Assembly (NCBI GenBank): GCA_025738555.1
Contig: JAOVFP010000009.1
Span: 1,364,001-1,428,000 of the forward strand
DNA length: 64,000 nt
DNA from: Cyathus striatus
Taxonomy: Eukaryota; Basidiomycota; Agaricomycetes; Agaricales; Nidulariaceae
Reading direction: 5' to 3'
Positions 54,756 through 64,000 of the stretch are shown one piece after another. The notes beneath the pieces are model-generated. The model had not been told where the DNA came from. It saw nothing but the letters and a program-made list of their open reading frames with translations, and searched no databases. A program made the position numbers and the translations under genes. Every line of letters begins with the position of its first letter. The first letter of the stretch is position 1.

Positions 54756-55035
54756 TTGGGGAAATGTACCAATGATCCTGATGTTGTGTATATCCTCAAA
54801 TAAAAATAACATTGTCGCCAAAGCACCAAAGAGTAAGTCCCCTCCCTCCTAAACAGGCATGAATAAATGATTTGACCTGTATGTTACTGTAACGTGACAA
54901 ATAAGTCAGTAGACAAATCTGATTCAGGAAAATGTACCAATGATTCTGACACCGTGTACGTTGTCAAATTGTCGTCAAATAACAACAATGCTACTACCAA
55001 CGCACCAAATATCACTAATAAAGAGTAAGTCATTC
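54756..55035 (+). repeat. Duplicated exon-like segment
   Basis: 54756-54840 and 54926-55035 share AAATGTACCAATGAT.CTGA and end in AAAGAGTAAGT. The second copy has an open frame SVDKSDSGKCTNDSDTVYVV ending at a GTAAGT donor. The first copy is broken by stops. It could be a duplicated exon of an unknown gene. Confidence 0.4.
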
Positions 55036-56860
55036 GAATACGGCAGTTCTCGAAATAGAAATAGACATACATTATGTCTCTGTATATGCTCTCTTTTATA
55101 TGAGCACCATTAAACACGACATCAGCACTCAGCAGTGAGTCTCTTATTCATATTCATAATAGACTATTGATTTCTACAAACGGGAAAGATGCCCGTTAAC
55201 TGATATGTTATATCTATCTTACAGGCTACATACACATCTCACACTTCTCTGTCATCATCATACCAGGATTTCCCACTGTTCTTCTCTTTGGTAATGATAG
55301 AGGTACAGGTATATAAACCATGTAAGACATTTCTTGAATATAGCTCAATACAACAAATAGGCATTGTGTTACCGAAGGGTTCTGTAACTTGTAAGCAGAA
55401 AAGATTACAGATAGATATCTTGCATTTCAGTGAGATACACAGCAGATTCCTTCGGCTTATTTCCATTTTGTCTGTCTATTGCAAGTTGTCTAAAGCTTTC
55501 TGACGAGAATATGGAGTCGGGGATGGTCGTATTAGAGTCTGGCACTAGCTTTCCATCATTCATCATTTGAACAATACATTGGTATCAGACTGCGCTCGAT
55601 TCCTCACAGGAAGTCATCTCAGTAGTGCCTAAGTTTTAATTGACCATGATCGGTTTATTAATTACTTTTGACCTATTATTAGTCCAAGCTATTATTATAT
55701 TTCGCACTTTGAGGGATGACTCTGAGTAGCTCCGAGTTCAAAACCCACTTGGATAGACCTGAATGCAATCCAAGACATCTTTCGGAAGCAGGTGTTTACT
55801 TGCATCTACGCACTGATTTGGAATCACATGCGTGAATTGATGGTGTGATTGAGCATGATAGTTGGATTATATAGGACACAAGTGATTTCATCATGGCCAA
55901 CTTAAATACGAGTAAAGACATATCGAGACAGCCCACAGATGTAACACGCACAGGAAATTATGATACTGCTAAGCAAGTGTAAAGGTGGTGGTTAAGTTGG
56001 CACCTAAACAAAGAAATATAAATAGAGTGAGTTGCAAGTGAGTTAAAGGAGATGGGATCGTAGATTTTGGAAGGGAAATGGGAAAGTGTGAAACTTAGAT
56101 CATAGAATGAATTGAAAGAAAATTTGAAGAGTAAAACTGAGAAAGGGAGACATGGAGTGGTGACACAACCTTTGGTAAAGCAAATTGTGCATTCAGTGGG
56201 TCTTGGTAGTGTGAAATATCAACAATCTTGAGTTGCTGTTGAGTAATTGCGACATTTTGAACAGTGTATGTGTGTCAGCATTGGATGGAACCTGTGGGAG
56301 AAGCCAAGTGAGAGGGGGAGAGCGAACACAAATAGCACGCTCTACTATAAGCAATGAAGAAACTAAATTAAACAAAATCAGTTACAAAATGCATTCATCG
56401 AGTAGAAAAAACTGTGCTCACTATTATGTATCCTTCCACCCTGCCCTGCATTTGTTGTTGCTAATTAAGTCAAGCTGGTGTACAAGCAGGGGGTTATTAA
56501 TGTTACACAGGCAGCGTTGGTAGAGATAATGCAAGACTAACGGCTTGTTCGATCATCAGAAGATCCAATGGGGCGGCAAGGTCAACATAGAGCCTGGTTG
56601 TCCGATATTTAGCGCCACCTTAATCTTATAGTATATCTTGCTGGAGATTTCTACACAAGAAAAAGAATATATTGGAAACTTATCAAGGGATATTTATTAA
56701 TTCTATTGCTACCTTACTATACCAATCAAGCCCAAGTACATAGACAGAACGTTTGCAAGCCTCATATTTGCATGACTGAACCTACATAGTGCATGAAGTG
56801 CGAGAGGCTGGTGGGAGAAAGGAAAGGGCATACATGGCGAGTCCTGGACGTGCTTAGGCA
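55036..56860. other. No gene recognised
   Basis: AT-rich sequence with only short ORFs (for example 55239-55466 minus, 56233-56523 plus). Confidence 0.4.
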
Positions 56861-56865
56861 ATTTG

Positions 56866-56965
56866 ATTTTCTTGAGGGCAGGTGGCTGGTAGCGGCACCG
56901 GCCGGTAACTATTCCATTATGTAACATAACGCGACGCATTATGTCTGCCCTCAAGAAGATGGGAC
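56866..56965. repeat. Short inverted repeat of about 100 bp
   Basis: TCTTGAGGGCAG (about 56869-56880) and CTGCCCTCAAGA (about 56946-56957) form perfect 12-bp inverted ends around a GC-rich centre (GCGGCACCGGCCGG). The same CTTGAGGGCAG occurs at about 48641. It may be a miniature element. Confidence 0.4.
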
Positions 56966-56969
56966 CCAT

Positions 56970-57730
56970 TTTTCAACGCATATGTAGGCGTGCCTCTACT
57001 CTCTTTCTAGTCACACATACTCTGTAGATTATAAGTAGTAGTAAGATGTGATGTACACGCTACTTTATGCTACTGTCGGTCTGGGGATATATACCATAAT
57101 TTTGAAGGTCTATAAGCACGCTAAACTTGGGTAAAGCAATGAGAGTTGGAGGGAAGGTGAAAGGCACTGGCGGGAATATTGATTGACAGGAGATAACTGT
57201 ACCATTTCGGCCCAGTTGAACCTAGTGTTCAAGGGTAGCTGTGATACACATCAAATGGGGCATTGGTTCACAACCGTTAACTGAAGGGAGTGAGGGCTCA
57301 TTGAACAAGTTGTCAGGATAACATGTATGTCCCTTTTTCATATATCTGTAATCGTTTCTCAGTCTACTAATCTTCAGCATAAACAGCCATTTCATAGTAC
57401 ATACCAAGTGTTGCTGTATCAGTTGGGATTTTATAGGATCAAGAAAAATGTATGTTCCATTTCTTACTGTCTTTTCAACACACTAACACTTCATCTGCAT
57501 GTTTCTTCACTCTATTTCGAGCTCTCTATCCACAGAATATGTTTCTGCTATGCTGTTCAACGCCTCTGCTCCTTACACACTGCTACATGAACAATCCACC
57601 CCAACCCCTTTTGTCACCACTGTGCCTCATATATCACTCCAAGACATGATCTACTTCACCTTCAATTCCCTTTGTGCTCGTTATTGATCTACATGTAATA
57701 TAGGGTATAAATATACTGTCCTTGAAACCT
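56970..57730. other. No gene recognised
   Basis: AT-rich, with overlapping short plus-strand ORFs (57327-57687). Confidence 0.4.
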
Positions 57731-58065
57731 CTATGCCTGAGAACGAACATATTCAATGTACTTCAACAACTTAAGCGAGTTGTTGCATGCCTCACCTCCC
57801 TCTTCCCAAGCGGCATCGAGTGAATCAGCCATCTTAGCAATGTTCACGTTGATCTTGGCCCCCCCCCCATCCTTGTTGAAGAAAGCCTTTTGGAACATCT
57901 CCTTAGCCCTGAAGGTGACATCCTCTATCGTTCCCGTGGGTATCTGCCAAGTGCTAGCATGGTACTTCAGCCCATAGCCCAAGCGCACTTGCAATAGCTC
58001 GGAACTGCATCCATACACCTGGGAGACAAGGATGGAGAGCAAGGGCTCTCTGCGCGAGCAATGCC
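57731..58065 (-). pseudogene. UDP-glycosyltransferase-like C-terminal exon
   Basis: After an ATTGCAG acceptor at 58066 the exon reads LSILVSQVYGCSSELLQVRL, TGTIEDVTFRAKEMFQKAF, DSLDAAWEEGGEACNNSLKL, and stops at 57731. This resembles the C-terminal helices of fungal family-1 glycosyltransferases, which add sugar from UDP-glucose to small acceptors such as sterols. The catalytic and sugar-binding exons are not found upstream. It is therefore a partial gene or a fragment, next to the WD40 gene. Confidence 0.5.
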
Positions 58066-58675
58066 CTGCAATACTAACAGGCATACATACACAATACATT
58101 ATTGAAAAGTGGTAAGCATGCTTAGGAAGTTCTTCGGACTCCCTGATGCTTTCACATCTGTCAATGTGCCACAATGGTCAGATAACCGAAATGCATTACA
58201 GTAGACTAATTTGGCATGCTAGTCTGACTATTTTATGATGCTGAAGAACATTATTCAAGGTATATGATTATCCATATTTACTGGTACGAGTGGCGTCTCT
58301 GGTGCAGCTGATTTCGTCCTTGATGGTGTTGACAATGTAAGTTTGACTCCCTAAGCTGAAGGTGTACAGATATGCGTACGGAGTGCAGTAGCGTCTGTCT
58401 ACAGCTTTTACTCTAACTGGTTGTCGAGATAGGGGAAACGTCCTGTGGGAAATTCCGAAGAGCTGGAGGGAAGGCCACTTGTCCAGTAAATCAATACACA
58501 CAAACACTTCTCATAGTGCTGGGACAGGTAAACAGTGAGTATAGAATGCTCTCTTGTTTTCAGAAGTTGTTAGTCGATAATCAAATGGAAACCAGTAAAA
58601 ACACCAGTTTTAATTATCTTGACAATTGGAAACAGAATTTCAATACAGAACGAAATTTTCTACATTTCTATGTAC
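58066..58675. other. Coding-like stretch of uncertain relation
   Basis: Minus-strand frame 58507-58268 (DLLDKWPSLQLFGISHRTFP, then PYAYLYTFSLGSQTYIVNTI) has protein-like composition. It may be a further exon of the gene upstream at 58.7-61.3 kb, but no junction was established. Confidence 0.3.
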
Positions 58676-61310
58676 CTTGTAGCAGCCTTAGCTTGCGGTA
58701 CCGCTTTCCTCCACTTGTAAATCTAAGGCAGAATTCAGTGATATAGTATCGGACACAAAAAGCCAACACACACACACGCTAAGATGTAGAACAAAGCAGA
58801 ATAATACAACACTAAGATCATCAATGCTTTGATAGCTTGTCAAATTAGGTCCTTGGTTTAGGTTTTAGAATTTCGCGTACAAATTACCAAATACTTGAGT
58901 ACTTACAACATCATGCACTCTCTCAAGAATACTTTTGGGCCCTAAAATTTATATCAGTATGTATCCAACTAGGTTATAAATAACTTACTTAGAATAGCGC
59001 TCCAGATTGAAATCTTTGGGTTATGCCCATTTGATGCTGCAGCAATAAATTCAGTTCCATTAATGCAAAGGGTCTGTCGTATACATCAAAATCAAATCAA
59101 AATACTCGAGGTATGAAATACCTCTAATGCGTTGACTGATGATTCTATATAGACATGTTGTAAGTCGGAAATAAGGACCAGTAACCAAATACTAACCATC
59201 AAACCCCAGTGTCTGAGACACAGCTTGCAGATTGGTGTCCCAGATTTGCAGACATCCCTGTCTCGAACCGCAGATGTGCTTTCCATAGTTCAAAAATAAG
59301 GAGCTTACTAGCTCATTTTGAATTCTCCTAGGAGCCCCTATCGTAGGGCCTTGACGCAATTCTCACAAGAGGTATGTTACCATGTAACCCTCATGGTTAG
59401 ATAGAAGGAGGCAATCTTTGTCAGAAGAAAGAGAAGAGATTCCACTATAGATCGGTGGGATGAGTAATGATAGTATGATAAACAATAATGATAATATAGC
59501 TTACATGTTTCAAAACAGAGGAATTATCCTCCATAGTTGAGTATTGCTTGATAAGCACCAGCATCTATATATATAATTATATATGGTTAATCCCACAAAA
59601 CGAAATGAACCTACACTACACCATGGTTACAATAAGTTATGATGAGCCGCTTGTCGCCCCTTCCATAGAAATTTAAGGATGAAGCATGAAGGCCATTGCC
59701 ACTTTCAATCTCGGGATACAGGTCATTTGGGTTTGGGAGAACGTTGTCAGTGGCGAAGAGTCCTTTCACGTGTTAAAATAGAGCCAATAGCCAATGGAAG
59801 AAAACACATCATGGTGAAGCCATGTAGCCACGTGAACTTCTGATCCAACTCCGAGAGTGAGCTTTCGGCCTGATCCAGAGACATCGATGGCATATCCGGG
59901 AGCATTCGCAGACCCAGTCAGGACAGCAGTCAAGTTCTAAACAACATAAGACTAGTAATATCCGACACAAAAGAATATACACATATGTGAAAATTGGTTA
60001 GTGTATAAATCCCGTGAGCGGAACCGCAGTAAAGCTCTTGGTGAAGTATAGGATCCCAGGCCAGAGAAAGGACAGGAGAATGGATTGGGACGTAATAAAG
60101 TAGCTCCCCAGATAAGACAGAGTAAATATACACATATCCATCTCCACCACCGCTGGCCAGATAGTGCCCATCAGGGGAGAATTTCAAAACTGTGATGGAT
60201 CTGTTGTTGCCTCTGCGAGACCAGGCATTCACATAGGTAGGATCCATAATTGTGCAGATACGTGCTTCCAAACCATGCACACATATATATGAGAAAACTG
60301 CGAAAGATCGCCAATTGTCGCACCTGAATCGATTACTAAAATATTTCTCAAGTAGAATAATTTAAATCATGAAGCAGCATTTGGACACTGATAATTCCCC
60401 AAGGAAGACCCCAAATACCAGAGAGTTTAGACCATGAGTTTATGAATAATTTCCACCTCGTGCTTTACCGTTTCTCTTTCAATAACCCCGGAAGTAAAAC
60501 ATGTTACTCCATGTTTATCTGTTGCGTGAGTCAGATGCCACAATGTTATGGCATGAGCGGGCCTAAAATATACAAAGCAGAAGAGGAACTTCAGTGATGC
60601 AGATTGTCAAAAATCTTTTCGAGCCTTATTAATCATTTCTCGTAGTTTAATACTCAATTCTATGGCTTTAAGTCAATCTCTATTTGTAAAAGTATTATAT
60701 TGAATCTCAATTTCTGTGATGTGCTTAACCGGCTCAAATGAACAAAAATAGAGATCAGCTCTGATGCTAAGAATTACAAAGTACACTAATTATCTACCGT
60801 ACAATTCTTCGGGAAACACAATGGGCATCCCATCTCTCTCAGCCGGAACGATTGCCTGTCAGCAACACATTAAAAACCTAACATGGTGTTCAGGAAAATA
60901 TGCAAGCTGTAGCACAGTGTGAGACCTACACGTTAATGGCCTTCTTTGCCACCAACTTCTGTTGTCTCGACCGGATACTGACATATGACCTTGTTGAGCC
61001 CATTTTGAGGACTAGTAAGTCACCATGCCAGACGGTGAGACCAGTCACTAGCTTTGCGGCATAATTTCTGGTTGAAAAGGTACCCTTTCAGTATCGGTAT
61101 ATCACCCTGTAGGTGTGCCTCTTCGATCCATCTCAGATGTTCACAATTGTCGACTGTACAGGGACGGTCAAATAATTCATTAGAACGACTTCAGCTGTGA
61201 GAAAAGCAGTATAAGGGTCGTCAGGCAAAAAGTGAAGTGGGATATTGACAGATTGGGCAGTCTGAGGGTGAAAAGAAGGGTAATAGATGCCTTTGATGGT
61301 GAGCTAAATA
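58676..61310 (-). CDS. WD40-repeat protein, many exons, possibly broken
   Basis: About twelve exon-like pieces on the minus strand, among them LTIKGIYYPSFHPQTAQSV (about 61300-61155), NYAAKLVTGLTVWHGDLLVL (about 61068), AIVPAERDGMPIVFPEELYG, ITLWHLTHATDKHGVTCFTS (about 60560), ITVLKFSPDGHYLASGGGDG (about 60190), NLTAVLTGSANAPGYAIDVS (59937), GNGLHASSLNFYGRGDKRLI (59690), HICGSRQGCLQIWDTNLQAV (about 59270), FIAAASNGHNPKISIWSAIL (about 59040), PKSILERVHDV and IYKWRKAVPQAKAATR (58722-58676). WD dipeptide-like ends and spacing fit a beta-propeller protein. A TGA in the context YLL-TGA-ELRQG (about 59370) breaks one exon; CGA would restore it. Start and end of the gene are not fixed. Function unknown. 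Confidence 0.55.
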
Positions 61311-61965
61311 AAATATTATTCACTCAGGCTCAATAAGTCATATCATAAGGAGGCAAATACGAACCATGTTCAAGGTTTACTAGGATGAAGATGGGAAAAC
61401 AGAAATGCAGAGTACAGCTGTCTCCTTCCCCATAAAAGCTCTTCGATATTGTACCTCATTCCACATTAAACACACCTACTAGTGCGACTACTCTAGAGCA
61501 CTTGAACATGGATAGTCTTTTGGGGTACTCCATGAGGCCTGTCTTTGTCTTCAGATAACACCACCGTTTCACATTGCTTCATCAGCGGGGACTTCGATTG
61601 GTGGAACCCAAGGAGCCTGTTGAGAAGCCGAGAGATATAGAACAAAGGCATACATTCATCATAATTTCAGGTTTGGTGAGTGCTTGGTACCAAGCTTTTA
61701 TGACCATATGATTACCTCTTGAGAGAAGTGAATCTAAAGCTACAATTAATTCGAATATCCACATTATAGTGCGAGATTCTTTTCATAGATTCTGTCGGGA
61801 TTATACTTAAATGAATTTTACTCGGTAGACCTGGACCGAGATGCTCTGGCCACACTGAAATATACCATTGAGTAAACATACGATAAATCACAACAAACAG
61901 TGTTGATTGTTACTGGTGCTATGATCGAGCTCATGAAAATCCACCATATGCACAAAAAACCTTCT
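61311..61965. other. Probable upstream exons of the WD40 gene
   Basis: On the minus strand APWVPPIEVPADEAM follows a TCAACAG acceptor at about 61618, and SLLSRGNHMVIKAWYQALTK lies at about 61730-61670. These could be 5' exons of the WD40 gene, but I could not join them. Confidence 0.3.
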
Positions 61966-61969
61966 GATA

Positions 61970-62790
61970 CAAGTTGCATTCTCAAGTTTAAATCCAGGCA
62001 TATAGCACGTATATTGTCTAATTGTGATCCGCTCCAATTGGCCCCAATAATGGGCTTAATGATAAAGCTCAGTATATACATCAAACTTATCACAGAAATC
62101 TAATCGAACATATGCATACTGCTAGTACCGGCATTTGCATGCCGAGCCGACCTCAGTATACTACCCCATCAACTAGTCAACCAGGACTCTCCAGGACTTT
62201 AGGATCACAGGAACACCCACTATATCCCATCTGTTACTGTCAGTCAATCAGGAACCTGATGAAATCAGTGATTGTCACTTGCTCCAAGAACTTAGAAGTT
62301 AGAAATGTGCTTTGATTCTTCAATACTATACCATGTACTAAGGGCTTCTAATACACGTTGCATTTCAAATTAAAAAGCCCAGGCGTAAGTATCGCTGTAC
62401 CATAGCTATCATATGGAAGGTTACGGATATGTATTGTCTGTCTGATTGTGATCCGCTCCAATTAGCTTTTAGTAGTGGATGTATTGAATAGAACAAAGTA
62501 TTCCATTGTAGCATATATGAATTTCACACATTATCCAGGTATCTACCTAATATTGTGTTGATGAATTGCACAGGATGTATACTTAATGGGCTATGGTACT
62601 GAAATTTGCAGAATTAACTGACCTATATCCCACCAGTAAGTCAATCACGAACCTGATCAGTATGGTTATGTAACCTGCCCGAGTCTCGAGAATATGGTTT
62701 GATTCTCAGTTAGTCAATCACGAACCATATGCTACCATATGCACCTTACATATGTAGAAGCACACTTTGATTCTTTGATATGACAAGTGT
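61970..62790 (+). repeat. Tandem duplication, two diverged units of about 400 bp
   Basis: Unit 1 (about 61970-62340) and unit 2 (about 62358-62790) share GTTGCATT.TCAA, GATTGTGATCCGCTCCAATT, TATATCCCA, GTCAATCA.GAACCTGAT and CTTTGATTCTT.. in the same order. Non-coding. Confidence 0.55.
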
Positions 62791-63188
62791 GAATGCTATT
62801 GTTATACAATATTCATAGTACTTAGCAATAGGTATCTTCTAAACTAACAGGAAATTGTTGATTGATGGATGAACCTAGGCTCTATTGACAACTAACCAGT
62901 ATGCTTGTATTAAGACATTTGGGCCATCTAAGTGAGATTCTGACCAGAACCAGCGATAGTGTAACAGCAGCCTCCAAAATATTTATTTCATAGGTTTCCT
63001 CAGAGTTTTTCTATGATCTGCAGACATATTTTTTAGGTACATTTCTGCAAACGCGTCAATGGGCCATGATCGAGGATATTCTGAGAGAACGGGGTAGATT
63101 GCTTGAACCTAGGTACAGATTTATCAAAACAATAAGGAGGTAATGTTGCTCAACACTTACGCTTTGTCGAAATAGAGTGATACTAGCT
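62791..63188. other. No gene recognised
   Basis: AT-rich spacer before the solo LTR. Confidence 0.4.
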
Positions 63189-63193
63189 TCATC

Positions 63194-63546
63194 TGTTAGA
63201 TATTCTGGGTTGCACAGCTTCTTTGACAGCTGTCACTTGTTACCTGTCATACTTGACAGTTCTGTGATTGACAGATCCTTGATTGACAGATATGTGATTG
63301 ACAGATATGTGATTGACAGATTGACAGCTGTCTGTTACCTTAGTTACATGGACCTTGGTTGGGACTTTGGTAGATACACTCAGTATATAAACACTCTGTA
63401 ACTTGATAGTAGTTAACAAGTTTCCTCCCCATCTGTGTCTGTGTCAGTGTTTGTGTTTGAGTCTTTGCTCCACTATCACCCTCTTTGCTCTTCATTATCC
63501 TCTATTCTCTCTCAACCACCCTCCTTATTCTTTGTTACTTCTGACA
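63194..63546 (+). mobile_element. Solo LTR with TSD
   Basis: 353 bp, TGTTAGATATTC..TTCTGACA. The 5-bp duplication TCATC is at 63189-63193 and 63547-63551. It has a TATA box (AGTATATAAACAC, about 63381) and four GATTGACAGAT units, against two or three in the sister copy at 15994-16295. Pyrimidine-rich towards the end. Confidence 0.88.
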
Positions 63547-63573
63547 TCATCCTGGTTAATAAAAGAAACCCTT

Positions 63574-63919
63574 CTATCCAGGTACTTCAGAACGATTGCA
63601 TGAATGAAATCCTAATACAAGAATTGATTCAGAGACAAAACCTAGACATGAAGTCATGCACACAGACCTGAACTTCCTTGTAAAAGTCTTGTCTCCATCC
63701 CAGCATTTTCTTGAGTGACCACCCCCCGCCACTCGGATGTCCAAGAACACTGCTAGGTCGGTACAGTTTAGTGTGATCTTGTTGTCCAAGTTTGTTGACT
63801 TCATCAGGACTTGGCCGTTGATCCAGGTTATCAAGCGGTTCACTGACCAGACATTCAGTCCTTAGGGGTAAACCTGCCATACTCCTTGTACGTTGCGAAC
63901 TGTTAATGATTGATAGCAA
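63574..63919 (-). CDS. Hypothetical ORF at the right edge
   Basis: 89 to 96 residues in two overlapping frames. The better one reads MNRLITWINGQVLMKSTNLD, then LNCTDLAVFLDIRVAGGG. The composition is protein-like but no family is recognised and the context is cut by the window end. Confidence 0.25.
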
Positions 63920-64000
63920 AGTTAAGAACCGACATACCCTTGGAATCCTTTATCAGAGTCACCCATCTCATCTCCAGGTTTAGTTTCATAGAAATTGAAT

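Noticed and set aside
1..64000. tRNA genes and CRISPR arrays
   Set aside because: I looked for the GTTCGAATC-type T-loop and for regularly spaced short repeats and saw none that could be supported.

Overview
The window looks like a repeat-rich region of a basidiomycete (probably agaricomycete) chromosome. The signs are short introns of about 50-70 nt with GT..AG ends, a fungus-type glutathione transferase, a secreted GMC oxidoreductase and a NACHT NTPase of the kind abundant in mushrooms, Ty3/gypsy, Ty1/copia, hAT and Plavaka-like elements, and a 28S rDNA fragment of agaricomycete type. No tRNA gene, CRISPR array or bacterial-type operon was seen.

Layout. 0-2.1 kb: a GST gene, whose inverted paralogous copy lies at 30.0-30.8 kb together with shared flanking DNA. 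2.9-3.4 kb: a fold-back repeat. 5.1-16.9 kb: two inward-facing fragments of a helicase-like gene enclose a 455-bp 28S rDNA fragment and a small gene split by a full-length Ty3/gypsy element (LTRs 5918-6280 and 15139-15501, TSD ATTTG). An LTR without TSD ends this block. 16.9-17.8 kb: a non-autonomous element with about 124-bp inverted ends. 20.1-22.0 kb: an intact gene for a predicted mitochondrial protein. 22.6-25.5 kb: a five-exon NACHT (NLR-like) gene. 26-28.4 kb: a truncated Plavaka-type transposon. 32-33 kb: hypothetical ORFs. 33.7-36.1 kb: a ten-exon GMC oxidoreductase. 39.8-41.9 kb: a diverged paralogue of the 32-kb sequence carrying two insertions, a solo LTR and a hAT element. 42.2-44.0 kb: a zinc-finger pseudogene with a solo LTR at its intron branch site. 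49.4-53.4 kb: gypsy and copia relics and a G-rich repeat. 57.7-61.3 kb: a UDP-glycosyltransferase C-terminal exon and a many-exon WD40 gene. 62-63.6 kb: tandem repeats and a solo LTR with TSD.

Common theme. The repeats have decayed mainly at CpG. By hand count the gypsy LTRs differ at about 28 sites, about 22 of them CpG against TpG or CpA. The gypsy polyprotein is one frame broken by about 15 stops, 13 of them TGA, as expected from CGA arginine codons. The same pattern is seen in the inverted ends at 16.9/17.8 kb, in the helicase fragments and in other relics. This fits C-methylation-driven deamination, or a CpG-biased RIP-like process, acting on repeats.

Host genes that look functional or nearly so are the two GSTs, the mitochondrial protein, the NACHT protein and the GMC oxidoreductase (one apparent 1-nt deletion). 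The rest is mainly mobile DNA and gene debris. All splice models were made by eye, and no database search was possible.
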